Position numbers and translations under genes: made by a program. From positions 334,456 to 398,455 of the forward strand of contig NZ_VCNL01000004.1 in assembly GCF_007671685.1 (NCBI RefSeq): a DNA stretch of 64,000 bases. Reading direction: 5' to 3'. The notes beneath the pieces are model-generated. The model did not search any database and was not told the DNA's origin. It saw only the letters and a program-made list of their open reading frames with translations. The DNA is from Halorubrum salsamenti (GTDB taxonomy: Archaea > Halobacteriota > Halobacteria > Halobacteriales > Haloferacaceae). This document shows, one piece after another, positions 7,912 through 16,327 of the stretch; position 1 is the stretch's first letter, and every line of letters starts with the position of its first letter.

Positions 7912-8847
7912 ATGAGCGATCCCTCCGAGGTCGACACCGGCTCCGGTGATCGCGGGCGAGAGCGGGACGACCCGGCGGACGCCGCGGCCAGCGACGGCGG
8001 CGAGCCCGGCGACGCCCGCGCGATGGTCGACACCGCCGATCCGTCCGGCGAGGAGGACGGAGGCTCCACCCTGCGGACGATCGGCGTCGCTTTCGGTCTG
8101 GGCATCGCGGGCATCCTCGGCCTCCTCGCCGTCACCACGGTCGTCGGGGGCGTCGTCTTCGTCGCCGCGACGCTCACCGGCCGGCAGCCGTCGCTTCTCG
8201 GCTCGTTCGTCGCGCCGTTCGTCGTCGGCCAGGTCGTCGCGTTCGTCGGCGTCAGCCTCGGATACCTGCGGTGGCGAGGCCTGAACCGCGAGGATGTCGT
8301 GGCGTACCTCGGCGTCCGGCGGCCGAGCGTCGTCGAGTCCGTGATCGCCGTGATCGGCCCGGTGCTCGTGCTCGTCACGGCGCTGACCGTCAGCTCGCTC
8401 GTGTTGCTGGTCGGGACGGAGCCGGCCCAGAACCAGGGCGCCCAGATGACCCTGGAGAATCCGTCGATCATCCCGGTCATGATCGCGGCCATGCTGCTCG
8501 TCGTGGGCCCGTGCGAGGAGCTCCTGTTCCGCGGCGTCATCCAGAGCCGCGCGCGGGAAACCCTCTCCGCGGTCCCCGCCATCCTCCTCGCGGCGGCCGT
8601 GTTCGCGCCCGCTCACGTCGTCTCGCTGAGCGGCGGCGTGGGCGCGATGCTGACGACGATCAGCATCCTGTTCGTCCCGAGCCTGATCTTCGGTGCGGTG
8701 TACGAGTACACGGAGAACCTCGTCGTCGTCGCCGTGATGCACGGGCTGTACAACAGCCTCCTCCTGACGATCGGCTACATCGTCATCACGTACGGTCCAG
8801 AGGTGGAGGGCGCGGGACAGGCGGGCGCGGCGCTTCTCGGGCTGTAG
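7912..8847 (+). CDS. CPBP-family intramembrane glutamic protease
   Basis: Membrane protein with a disordered acidic N-terminus of about 50 residues followed by seven or eight hydrophobic segments. The family's three motifs are present: CEELLFRG (the Glu-Glu plus Arg pair), FAPAH, and HGLYN. CPBP (Abi/CAAX-like) proteases cleave within membranes; in archaea the substrates are mostly unknown. An in-frame ATG at 7870 would add 14 residues, but ATG 7912 is favoured as the start of the Ser/Asp-rich tail. It stands 90 bp after the NUDIX gene on the same strand, so the two may be co-transcribed. Confidence 0.88.
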   Translation: MSDPSEVDTGSGDRGRERDDPADAAASDGGEPGDARAMVDTADPSGEEDGGSTLRTIGVAFGLGIAGILGLLAVTTVVGGVVFVAATLTGRQPSLLGSFVAPFVVGQVVAFVGVSLGYLRWRGLNREDVVAYLGVRRPSVVESVIAVIGPVLVLVTALTVSSLVLLVGTEPAQNQGAQMTLENPSIIPVMIAAMLLVVGPCEELLFRGVIQSRARETLSAVPAILLAAAVFAPAHVVSLSGGVGAMLTTISILFVPSLIFGAVYEYTENLVVVAVMHGLYNSLLLTIGYIVITYGPEVEGAGQAGAALLGL

Positions 8848-8918
8848 GAGGCTAAGGGTCGGTGTCAAACGCGGAAGCCCGGTCCGCGATCGGCGTCTCC
8901 TCTAACCCGTCTTCCGTT

Positions 8919-9042
8919 GTTTATAAATGAGCGAGCCGCGAGGCTGGGGAGGCGTGAGGCTGCGGTCCCGCGAGCGACCGAAGGGAGCGAGCAGCGGGAG
9001 CACGACTTATAAATAATCGACAGAAACACCGCTCGCTAACGA
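8919..9042. repeat. Dispersed TTATAAA-bounded repeat, copy A
   Basis: Bounded by TTTATAAAT (8920-8928) and CTTATAAA (9006-9013). The interior GAGGCTGGGGAGGCGTGAGG (8940-8959) matches the copies at 31.8 kb and 48.2 kb. The right flank (9009-9035) has the shared module TATAA-n5-CGAC-nG-n2-AC-n-CC-n-CTC also found in the 14.0-kb and 44.6-kb copies. It lies between the CPBP gene and the 3' end of RNase P RNA and has no coding potential. Confidence 0.6.
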
Positions 9043-9049
9043 GTAGAGG

Positions 9050-9366
9050 CGGACTGAGGGGAGTAAGCCCCCTTCGGTTCGTCCCGACATTCGGCTGAGC
9101 GTCCGCGCCGTGGCCGGACTACCTTGTGGCGCGGACTTGCACCGGCGAGGATTCGCCGTTCCATCCGTTCCCGCCCGTCGAGTCTCACCGGGTTAACTCC
9201 CTTCCCTTACGGGTCGGTTCGCGCGGATCATCGGTCGGGGCGGGGGGTGTCGTTGCTGTTCCAGAGCCAGCCGTCTCCGACTCCGGGCGTGTGCCCGGTC
9301 GCCTGTCCGGCCGGTGGGGGGACTTTCCTCATGCCAGAGGCACGGGAGTCGGGCTCCCTCTGTCCG
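9050..9366 (-). ncRNA. rnpB: RNase P RNA
   Basis: Catalytic RNA of RNase P, which removes the 5' leader of pre-tRNA. On the minus strand the 5' region carries the universal conserved block GAGGAAAGTCC (9320-9330) and the 3' region carries GAAGGGGGCTTACTCC (about 9060-9075), the two halves of the conserved core. The ends pair as helix P1: CGGACAGAGGG (9356-9366) with CCCTCAGTCCG (9050-9060), ten of eleven pairs with one A-A mismatch; this pairing set the coordinates. Length is about 317 nt, within the archaeal range. A TATA box lies about 27 nt upstream of the 5' end. Confidence 0.9.
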
Positions 9367-9387
9367 ATCGCGTCTAACCGACGGCCG

Positions 9388-9397
9388 CGAATAAGGG
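9388..9397 (-). promoter_or_regulatory. TATA box of RNase P RNA
   Basis: On the minus strand CCCTTATTCG, centred about 27 nt before the predicted RNA 5' end at 9366, the normal archaeal TATA distance. This agreement supports both the promoter and the RNA end derived from helix P1. Confidence 0.6.
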
Positions 9398-9527
9398 GTT
9401 CGGTCGCCGAGGATACGATCGGGTTACCGGCCCGATCGCTCGCCGCGCCGATCCCCCCGGCGAGCGGGTGCGAGCGGCCGGGTTCGCAAGGGAAGCGTTC
9501 AAGGCGTCAGCAACGTAAGGGACTATC

Positions 9528-10130
9528 ATGTCCGAGGCTCAGACCGTTCAGCTGTCGTACGACGACGGTGCACGAGCGGTCGAACTCGCGCGGGAAGCGG
9601 TCGAGTCGTTCGTCCGACACGGACAGCGAGAACAACCCGGCAGCATGCGCGAGGCGTTCTACGCCCGCACCGGGGCGTTCGTCCGGCTGGAGTCCACGAG
9701 GGGACGCGGTCGGCTCCGCGGCTGCGCCGGCGCGTGGGAGACCTCCGATCAGCTCGGTCACGCCATCGTCGAGGCCGCCATCAAGGCCGCCTCCGGCGAC
9801 TCGTGCGGCTCCGAGGTCGAGCCCAAGGAACTCGACAACATCACCGTCTCCGTGTTCGTCGTCTCGAACACGGTGCTCACCAACGACCCCCTCGCCGACC
9901 TGGAGATCGGCACCCACGGCGTCGCCGTCGACGGCGGCAACTCGCACGGCTGGCTCTACCCGACGGTCCCCGTCGAGAACGGGTGGTCAGGTGCCGAGTT
10001 CCTCTCGCGCGCCTGCCGGAAGGCCAAGATCGCCCCGAACGCGTGGGAAGACGACGAGACGATGGTGACGCTCATCGAGGGACAGGTGTTCCGAGAGCGC
10101 GCCGACGGCGGTGCGGTCGAGGAGCTGTAG
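9528..10130 (+). CDS. AMMECR1-domain protein
   Basis: A 200-residue protein of the AMMECR1 family (TIGR00296), widely conserved in archaea and eukaryotes. The hallmark LRGC-x-G segment appears as GRLRGCAGAW near residue 62, followed by the conserved helical region (IVEAAIKAASGD) and the strand-rich C-terminal half (LDNITVSVFVVS). The biochemical role of the family is not established; a nucleic-acid or metal-linked enzymatic role has been proposed from structure. The start ATG 9528 directly follows an SD-poor leader. It stands alone between the RNase P RNA (opposite strand) and the convergent nicotinate phosphoribosyltransferase gene. Confidence 0.88.
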   Translation: MSEAQTVQLSYDDGARAVELAREAVESFVRHGQREQPGSMREAFYARTGAFVRLESTRGRGRLRGCAGAWETSDQLGHAIVEAAIKAASGDSCGSEVEPKELDNITVSVFVVSNTVLTNDPLADLEIGTHGVAVDGGNSHGWLYPTVPVENGWSGAEFLSRACRKAKIAPNAWEDDETMVTLIEGQVFRERADGGAVEEL

Positions 10131-10161
10131 TCGCCGGAAGCGACTCGCCCTTTTCCGTTCC

Positions 10162-11322
10162 CTACTCGCCCGCCCCGTACCCCACCGCATCCGCGTCCGC
10201 GAGCGCGCGCTCCGTCGCGGCCGCGAGGTCGAACGCGTCGTCGGCGACCACCTCGCCGTCGCGGATCACCGGCTCCATGAGCGACTCGGCGCCGTCGGGA
10301 GCCGAGCGGTCCGCCAGCCCGACGGCGTGAGCGCCGTCCGCGGTGCGATACACGTCCTTCGCGCCGGAGAGCTTGCCGCGCTTGGCGGCCGGCTCGCCCT
10401 CGACCTCGACGAGGTCGAGCGCGAAGTCGACCGGGTCGGCGTTCGAGACGTAGCCGCCCACGCCGAAGCCGTCGACGACGTCGCGGAGCCCGCGGAGGTC
10501 GTCGGGACCGAGCCCGCCGGAGACGTACACGTCGACGTCCCCGTGCCCGCGAGCGTCCAGCTCCCACTGCACCTCCCGAACGATGTGTCTGAAGTCGCCG
10601 CGGCGCGAGCCGGTGGTGTCGAGGCGGACCCCGTCGAGCCGGTCGCCGAGCGCCTCGGCCGCGCGCAACACCTCGTCGACCTCGTCGGAGTAGGTGTCAC
10701 AGAGGGCGATCCGCGGCACCGACTCGTCGACCGCCTCGTCGAAGGCGCGCCACGCCGCCTCCTGCTCGCCCCGGCCGAAGCAGATCGAGAGCGCGTGCGG
10801 CATCGTCCCCGACGCCTCCCGACCGATGAGGTCGCCGGCGGCGACGTGCGAGAAGCCGTCGAGACCGGCCGCGAGCGCCGAGCGCTCGACCACGGCCGTC
10901 ATCGACGGGTGGACGTGGCGCGCGCCGAAGGAGAGCACAGACGAGTCCGGCGCCGCGACCCGGCAGTCGAGCGCGGCGGTCGCGATCCCGGAGGCGTGCG
11001 AGAGGAAGCCGAGGAGGGAGGTCTCCAGCCGCGCGAACGCGAGGTACGGCCCCTCGATCCGCATCACCGGTCCGCCGTCGAACAGGCGCCCCTCCGGGAT
11101 CGCGTGGACGTCGATGTCGCGGCCCTCCAACAGCGCGACGGCGTCCTTCAGCCCGGCGAACAGCTCGAAGTCGCCGTCGGGGAACTGGTCGGCGGTGACC
11201 TCGGCGACGACGCGGGGGTTCCGGCTCGCGTGTTCCAAGGCGGTCTCGGTCCGCTCGAAGTACGCGTCGGTCGCACGGCCCTCACGGATCGCGGCCGCGT
11301 CGACGATGTCGAAATCGGTCAT
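10162..11322 (-). CDS. Nicotinate phosphoribosyltransferase
   Basis: Converts nicotinate and PRPP to nicotinate mononucleotide in NAD salvage. The 386 residues show the family's two-part layout: an N-terminal segment with DAYFERT (residues 19-25) and the TIM-barrel with the conserved SFGARHVHP (about 150), the HALS segment, the VRLDTTGSRRGD loop (about 245) that handles the substrate phosphate, and the VYVSGGLG strand. A nicotinamidase gene, supplying its substrate, lies about 2 kb away on the other strand. The start ATG is at 11322. It converges with the AMMECR1 gene. Confidence 0.93.
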   Translation of the reverse strand: MTDFDIVDAAAIREGRATDAYFERTETALEHASRNPRVVAEVTADQFPDGDFELFAGLKDAVALLEGRDIDVHAIPEGRLFDGGPVMRIEGPYLAFARLETSLLGFLSHASGIATAALDCRVAAPDSSVLSFGARHVHPSMTAVVERSALAAGLDGFSHVAAGDLIGREASGTMPHALSICFGRGEQEAAWRAFDEAVDESVPRIALCDTYSDEVDEVLRAAEALGDRLDGVRLDTTGSRRGDFRHIVREVQWELDARGHGDVDVYVSGGLGPDDLRGLRDVVDGFGVGGYVSNADPVDFALDLVEVEGEPAAKRGKLSGAKDVYRTADGAHAVGLADRSAPDGAESLMEPVIRDGEVVADDAFDLAAATERALADADAVGYGAGE

Positions 11323-11420
11323 ACCCGGCGGTTCGGCCGCCGGGGAGGAAAAGCCACCCGGGTCGAGCGGGCGGTCGCCTCCGGGCGAACGGTGGGACCG
11401 ATCACCGCCGAGCGGGACCG

Positions 11421-13190
11421 TCAGCGCCGCACGCGGCGCGCGAAGAAGGCCACTGCCGCGAGCAGGCCGGCGAGCGCGACCGGGACGCCGAACCCCGGCA
11501 CGCCGTCGCCGGTGTCGGCGTCGGGGCCGGCGGAGCCGTCGCCGTCGGTGCCGCTTCCGCCGTCGGTGCCGTCCCCGTCGTCGGTCCCGTCTCCGACCTC
11601 GCCGTCCTCGCCGTCACTCCCGTCCGCGTCGTCGCCGTCGTCGGCCGAGGGGCGGGCGAGGCCGGAGTCGGGCCGGAGTTCGAGCACGTCGGCGGGCTCC
11701 GGGCCGTGCGCGATCGTCACCGTGGTCCCGTTGCGCTCGACGCCGTATGCCCCGCGGAAGTCGCCGTCCGCGATATCGTACACCTCGCCGTCGGTGTACT
11801 CGTCGTCGCCGTGGGCGGTCAGCATCCGCAGATACGTCTCGTGGAAATCCCTCGCGTCCGCGGCCGTCTGCCACTCGGTCACCCAGACGTATCCGTCCTC
11901 GCCGTCGGTCGCGTTCGCGTCGTCGCCGGGGGCGTTCATCTCACTCCCGTTCCCGCCGTTTCGATAGGGATACAGCTCGTCGCCCGCCCACCCGTCGGTC
12001 GACTCGGAGGCGTAGTTGTAGTTCGGACGTGTCCGGAGCTGCTCGTCGGGCCGGGTGTGGATCCGGACGTTCTCCCGAACCGTCGCGTCCGGGTCCAACA
12101 CCGCGTGTCGGTACTCGTAGCTCTGGTACCAGAACATGACGAACATCGACGCCTCGCCGGCGGTGTCCGAGCCGTTGACCCCTTGGTCCGGGTACGTCTC
12201 CCACCCGCCGGTGGCCGCGTCCTCGAAGTCGACCTCGCTGGTCTCGTAGTCGGGCTCGCGGTGGATCACCTCCGAGGTCGCGTTCGGCGGCTCGTTCATC
12301 GTCTCGTTGACGGCGCTCCACCCCTCCTCGTCGACGAGCTCCTCGGCGTAGAGCGCGCCGTCGGAGTACGGCTGCAGCACGGTCTGGAGAATTCCGAAGT
12401 TGTAGTCGGGCGTCGTCCCACCGCCGCCACCGCCGGAGTCGGGCGCGGCGAGACAGGTCCAGTTGGCGGCGCAGCGCGCGTCGTACAGCTCCTCGATGTG
12501 GACCGCCTCACCCTCGACGATCCCGTCGGTCGCGAGGTCGGCGTCCTGCGTGGCGCCGACGTAACGGGGCCGGGTGAGGTCGTGGTACTGGTCCTGCATC
12601 GCGTGTGCCAGCTCGTGGGCCAGCGTGGACGGATCGATCTGCGGGTCCTCGCCCTCCGATACGACGAGGACGATCCGGTCCTCCGCCGGCGAGTAGAACC
12701 CGGTGACCGCGCCGCCGTAGACGCTGTCGATCGCGTCTGAGGCGTTCTCGTCCTCGCCGACGACGAACAGCGCCTTCCACACCTGATCGTTCCAGCGCTG
12801 GAACGCGGCGTCAGAGCCGCCAGCGCCTCCGCCCTCGGAGTCGTTCATGAACTCGGTGCGGGTGACGGTCTCGACCGGCACGTCCTCGCGGAAGGGGCGC
12901 TCGCGGACGTGCTCGACGCGGGCCATCGTCAGGTGGGTCAGCTCCTCCAGCTCCGACTCGGTCAGCCCGTCGGTCTGATTGAAGCCGAGGTCGTCCTCGT
13001 AGTGGGTCCCGTTCCAGCAGCCGACGAGGTCGGTCCCGTCACCGACGCCGCACTCGGCGGCGGTCGCGCTGGTCGGGGCGTCTCCCGGGATCGCGGCCGC
13101 CGGCCCCGCGGCGGCGACGGTCCCGCCGGCGCCGATCGAGAGGAAGGCTATCGCGGCGGCGATAACGGAGAGGGTGAGAACCCGTCGCAT
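11421..13190 (-). CDS. Secreted Hvo_1808-like surface protein with HExxH motif and PGF-CTERM tail
   Basis: ATG 13190 gives a clean Sec signal peptide (MRRVLTLSVIAAAIAFLSIG); the frame is open further left, but those residues do not resemble protein. The mature part contains TLAHELAHAMQDQYHD (about residue 165), a zinc-metalloprotease HExxH pattern, many N-glycosylation sequons, and a Asp/Gly/Ser-rich linker. The tail PGFGVPVALAGLLAAVAFF plus basic residues is a PGF-CTERM sorting signal, so archaeosortase processing and lipid anchoring at the surface are expected. This matches the Hvo_1808 family. It separates the two NAD salvage genes; no functional link is evident. Protease activity is inferred from the motif only. 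Confidence 0.85.
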   Translation of the reverse strand: MRRVLTLSVIAAAIAFLSIGAGGTVAAAGPAAAIPGDAPTSATAAECGVGDGTDLVGCWNGTHYEDDLGFNQTDGLTESELEELTHLTMARVEHVRERPFREDVPVETVTRTEFMNDSEGGGAGGSDAAFQRWNDQVWKALFVVGEDENASDAIDSVYGGAVTGFYSPAEDRIVLVVSEGEDPQIDPSTLAHELAHAMQDQYHDLTRPRYVGATQDADLATDGIVEGEAVHIEELYDARCAANWTCLAAPDSGGGGGGTTPDYNFGILQTVLQPYSDGALYAEELVDEEGWSAVNETMNEPPNATSEVIHREPDYETSEVDFEDAATGGWETYPDQGVNGSDTAGEASMFVMFWYQSYEYRHAVLDPDATVRENVRIHTRPDEQLRTRPNYNYASESTDGWAGDELYPYRNGGNGSEMNAPGDDANATDGEDGYVWVTEWQTAADARDFHETYLRMLTAHGDDEYTDGEVYDIADGDFRGAYGVERNGTTVTIAHGPEPADVLELRPDSGLARPSADDGDDADGSDGEDGEVGDGTDDGDGTDGGSGTDGDGSAGPDADTGDGVPGFGVPVALAGLLAAVAFFARRVRR

Positions 13191-13299
13191 AGGTTCGATT
13201 ACGGCCGGCCCGATAAGTAGTTTGTCGGTGTGAGCGATGGCGACGCCAGGCCGCGAGAGGCGACGGTGATTTTTGAGCCCGGGCGCCCAATCCCCGAGC

Positions 13300-13878
13300 A
13301 TGCCGTACGATCCGACCGAGACCGCGGTGATCGTCGTCGACATGCAGAACGGGTTCTGTCACCCCGACGGGAGCCTCTACGCCGAGCCGAGCGAGGCGGC
13401 CGTCGAGCCGGTGACGGCCCTCGTCGACCGCGCCCGCGACGCCGGCGCGAGCGTCGTGTACACCCGGGACGTACACCCGCCCGAGCAGTTCGACGACACC
13501 CACTACTACGACGAGTTCGATCGGTGGGGCGAACACGTCGTCGAGGGGTCGTGGGACGCCGAGCTCGTCGGTGACCTCGACGTGCGCGACGAGGACCACG
13601 TCGTCGAGAAGCACACGTACGACGCCTTTTATCGGACGGATCTGGAAGGGTACCTCGACGCGCACGGGATCGACGACCTGCTGATCTGTGGAACGCTCGC
13701 GAACGTCTGCGTGCTCCACACCGCCGGCAGCGCCGGCCTCCGCGACTACCGTCCCGTCGTCGTCGAGGACGCGCTCGGGTACATCACCGAGGACCACCGC
13801 GAGTACGCGGTCGATCACGCCGACTGGCTGTTCGGCGAGACGGCGACGCGCGAGTCGATCGCGTTCGGGGGGGCCTGA
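13300..13878 (+). CDS. Nicotinamidase (isochorismatase superfamily)
   Basis: Hydrolyses nicotinamide to nicotinate, the first step of NAD salvage. The catalytic triad is visible: Asp14 (VVDMQNGF), Lys104 (VEKHTYDAF) and Cys137 (LANVCVLHTA), with the cis-peptide segment just before the Cys. ATG 13300 places the N-terminal strand correctly; an upstream GTG at 13273 would add nine unlikely residues. Length (192 aa) is normal. Its product feeds the nicotinate phosphoribosyltransferase encoded at 10162-11322. It is transcribed divergently from the secreted-protein gene, with 109 bp between starts. Confidence 0.92.
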   Translation: MPYDPTETAVIVVDMQNGFCHPDGSLYAEPSEAAVEPVTALVDRARDAGASVVYTRDVHPPEQFDDTHYYDEFDRWGEHVVEGSWDAELVGDLDVRDEDHVVEKHTYDAFYRTDLEGYLDAHGIDDLLICGTLANVCVLHTAGSAGLRDYRPVVVEDALGYITEDHREYAVDHADWLFGETATRESIAFGGA

Positions 13879-13981
13879 GGGCGAAACCCGCGCCGACGGA
13901 AGATCCGGGGACGATCGATGGCGGGAGTGAGCGTCGCAGTTCGGTGGCAGCGATTTGTAAACGGTGACGAGCGACAGCGAG

Positions 13982-14131
13982 GATCGCTTATAAATAAACG
14001 AGGCGGTGGCGTCGCCGGCGGCGTTGCCGCCGACCGCAAGCGAGTCCGTCGAGTCCTCGCGGCTGGGGCTGTGGAAGTCGTCATCGAAGCGCCGTCGATC
14101 ACGTATAAACGCCCGACAGCGACACCACTCG
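13982..14131. repeat. Dispersed TTATAAA-bounded repeat, copy B (in a 453-bp gene-free gap)
   Basis: The gap 13879-14331 holds this repeat and otherwise only short promoter DNA. The left end GATCGCTTATAAA (13982-13994) is identical to the terminal repeat of the 48.2-kb copy, followed by AGGCGGTGGCG. The right end has ACGTATAAACGCCCGACAGC then GACACCACTC (14101-14130), a module shared with the 44.6-kb copy and more weakly with the 8.9-kb copy. No coding potential. Confidence 0.65.
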
Positions 14132-14331
14132 TTCACGTGTGAACAACACCGAAACGATCTACGTCTCCCGCTCCCGCCATCGATCGGGAAGTCCGCTTCA
14201 GGAACCAGCCGTTTCAAAGGGGGATAGAGACTGAGCCGGCTCCGAGACGGTCCCGTCAAACGTCCCGATCCCGTTATCAGCCGCGTGAATCGGCGTGTAA
14301 CCCTTTTTACCGCCGACGGGGACCGTCGCGT

Positions 14332-14919
14332 ATGGAACTCTCTCGACGCGGCATGCTCGGCGGGGTCGGAGCGGCGCTCGCTGTCGGGGGCGTCGGGTTC
14401 GCCGGTGCCACCTCGGTGACGGACGGCGACGCGATCGCCGGTGGAACCGGGGGCGACGAAGACGCGCTCGACGGGGACGCGATCGGCGGGGACGCGACCG
14501 ATGACACGGCCGGGGACGACGAAAACGGAGAGTCCGGATCGGTCGCGGTCGATCCCGAGGCCTCGTTCGAGGCGCGGCTGCTCCGCGACGGCGACGGCGA
14601 GCGGCGGCTCTTCGACGCCGGCGACCTGGACCGCGTTCAGGGCGTGATCACCGAGGGCGACGAACACCTCGTGTACGTCTTGCTCGGCGACGCCGGGATC
14701 GACGCGTTACGGACGGGGCTGGAGGACGCCGGCGCGACGGACGACCCGGAGGGGTTCGTGGTGTCGATGACGCTCGACGGGACCGAGGTCAGGCGGGTCG
14801 AACTGGACGACGCGACGGTCTCCGCGCTGACCGACGAGGAGTGGGGCGGCGTGCTGACGCTCCCGTTCGGCGAGGCGTCGGTCGCGGAGTCGGTGTACGA
14901 CTCGCTGGCGGACGCCTGA
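14332..14919 (+). CDS. Tat-exported haloarchaeal protein of unknown function (195 aa)
   Basis: The N-terminus MELSRRGMLGGVGAALAVGG is a twin-arginine signal (SRRGML) with a weakly hydrophobic core, so export in the folded state is expected. There is no lipobox Cys. A disordered stretch rich in Asp, Gly and Thr (residues 30-70) leads to a compact alpha/beta domain (about 75-195) with repeated strand-helix units and no evident catalytic residues. It stands alone, downstream of repeat copy B. Family not recognised. Confidence 0.75.
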   Translation: MELSRRGMLGGVGAALAVGGVGFAGATSVTDGDAIAGGTGGDEDALDGDAIGGDATDDTAGDDENGESGSVAVDPEASFEARLLRDGDGERRLFDAGDLDRVQGVITEGDEHLVYVLLGDAGIDALRTGLEDAGATDDPEGFVVSMTLDGTEVRRVELDDATVSALTDEEWGGVLTLPFGEASVAESVYDSLADA

Positions 14920-14977
14920 CCGACACGCCGCTCCGCCGAGGACAGCGGTTATCCCGGCTGCGCCCGTTCGAGCCAGT

Positions 14978-15142
14978 ATGAGCGACGCCGAGGAGGGAAC
15001 GGGCGGCGGTGAGGGGGCGGCGACGACCGGCTCCGGCGGGCGGCCCTGTCCCCTCTGTGAGACCCCGATGTACCACCGCCACTGCAAGTACGTCTGCCCG
15101 GAGCACGGCGTCGTCTACGACTGCTCGGACACGTTCTACTGA
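14978..15142 (+). CDS. Small HVO_2523-type zinc finger protein (54 aa)
   Basis: A 54-codon gene starting MSDAEEGTGG, with a disordered Gly-rich N-terminus and a compact zinc-binding half: CPLC (residues 24-27), then HRHC, VCPEH and DCSD. The Cys/His pattern with PMYHRHCKYVCP matches the HVO_2523-type small zinc finger proteins of haloarchaea, which are also found next to phytoene synthase. It lies about 200 bp upstream of crtB on the same strand, so the neighbourhood is conserved with Haloferax as far as I recall. It probably mediates binding to nucleic acid or protein; the role is unproven. Confidence 0.82.
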   Translation: MSDAEEGTGGGEGAATTGSGGRPCPLCETPMYHRHCKYVCPEHGVVYDCSDTFY

Positions 15143-15155
15143 CGCCGGTGATCGC

Positions 15156-15238
15156 GACCCGTGAACCCGACCGCCGACGACCCGTGAACCCGACCGCCGA
15201 CGACCCGTGAACCCGACCGCCGACGACCCGTGAGCCCA
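15156..15238. repeat. 23-bp tandem repeat, about 3.5 copies
   Basis: The unit, beginning GACCCGTGAACCCGACCGCC, starts at 15156, 15179 and 15202 without mismatch, and a fourth partial copy starts at 15225. A unit of 23 is not a multiple of three, so the array is non-coding. It lies between the small zinc finger gene and crtB. Confidence 0.9.
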
Positions 15239-15350
15239 CCTACCGGAGACCGAACCGTACTGTGCGAACTGTTATGTTCTTGCAGGCCGACCCGTATGTT
15301 ATGATCGGCGACCCGCTTTCGATACTCCTTGCCGACTGTCAGAGGTCAGC

Positions 15351-16316
15351 ATGGTAGAGAAAACGCAGGTTGCCCGGGGGAAGCAGATCCAGCGTCGGAC
15401 CGGGAAGACGTTCCACGTCGCGACCCGGCTGCTTCCGAAGCGGATCCGCCACCCGACGTACGTGCTGTACGGCTTCTTCCGGATCGCCGACGAGGTCGTC
15501 GACGCCGAGGACACCGCGCCGCCGGACGAACAGCGGGCGGAACTCGATCGGCTCCGCCGGGCCGCGTTGGGCGAGAGAGAGACCGACGACCCGGTGTTGG
15601 AGGCGTTCGCCGCGGTGTGCGACGAGCACGACATCCCGGACGAGGACGTGCACGCGTTCGTCGACGCGATGGCGAGCGACATCGACACGGACCGGTACGA
15701 GACCTACGACGAGCTGGAGTCGTACATGGACGGCTCCGCGGCCGCCGTCGGCCGGATGATGACGGCGATCATGGAGCTCGACGAGGAGGCCGAGGCGAAG
15801 GCGCTCCCTCACGCGACGAAGCTCGGCGAGGCGTTCCAGATGACGAACTTCATCCGGGACGTGCGCGAGGACGTGGTCGAGCGCGATCGGGTGTACCTCC
15901 CGCTGGAGACCCTCCGGCGGCACGGCGTGAGCGAGGAGCAGATCCTGAACCTGGAGTTCGACGACAACGTGGCGGCCGCGATCCGTGAGGAGCTCGTCCG
16001 GACCGAGCGGCTCTACGAGGAGGGCGTCGCCGGGATCAAGTACCTCCCGGAGGACTGCCAGCTCGCGGTGTTGCTCGCGGCGGTGCTGTACGCGGATCAC
16101 CACCGATTGGTCCGGAATCTGCGGTACGACACGGTGTCGACCACGCCGGAGCTGTCGTTCGTCCGCAAGATCTCGCTGCTCGTCCGGACCCGCTGGAAGT
16201 GGCAGTGGAACAAGGACCCCGAGGCGGTGTTCTACGAGGTGTGCGGCGGCTTCGGTTCCGCCCACGAACACCGCGAACGCGGGCCGCACGGGCCGGGAAT
16301 CGCACAGTCCGACTGA
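15351..16316 (+). CDS. crtB: Phytoene synthase
   Basis: Condenses two geranylgeranyl diphosphates to phytoene, the first committed step toward haloarchaeal carotenoids (bacterioruberin, and retinal via beta-carotene). The two Asp-rich substrate-Mg motifs are visible: ADEVVD (residues 46-51) and NFIRDVRED (166-174), followed by RVYLP. Length (321 aa) is normal for the family, trans-isoprenyl diphosphate synthase fold. ATG 15351 follows a plausible spacer. The neighbours are a small zinc finger gene upstream and a small membrane protein 11 bp downstream, likely co-transcribed. No other carotenoid gene is in the window. Confidence 0.95.
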   Translation: MVEKTQVARGKQIQRRTGKTFHVATRLLPKRIRHPTYVLYGFFRIADEVVDAEDTAPPDEQRAELDRLRRAALGERETDDPVLEAFAAVCDEHDIPDEDVHAFVDAMASDIDTDRYETYDELESYMDGSAAAVGRMMTAIMELDEEAEAKALPHATKLGEAFQMTNFIRDVREDVVERDRVYLPLETLRRHGVSEEQILNLEFDDNVAAAIREELVRTERLYEEGVAGIKYLPEDCQLAVLLAAVLYADHHRLVRNLRYDTVSTTPELSFVRKISLLVRTRWKWQWNKDPEAVFYEVCGGFGSAHEHRERGPHGPGIAQSD

Positions 16317-16327
16317 CCGGAGGCGTC

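Noticed and set aside
10111..11967. 618-codon plus-strand frame over the nicotinate phosphoribosyltransferase gene
   Set aside because: Mirror of the true minus-strand gene, basic composition unlike haloarchaeal proteins.
15143..15350. Tandem 23-bp repeat as a coding repeat or CRISPR array
   Set aside because: Unit length not a multiple of three, and units are adjacent without spacers.
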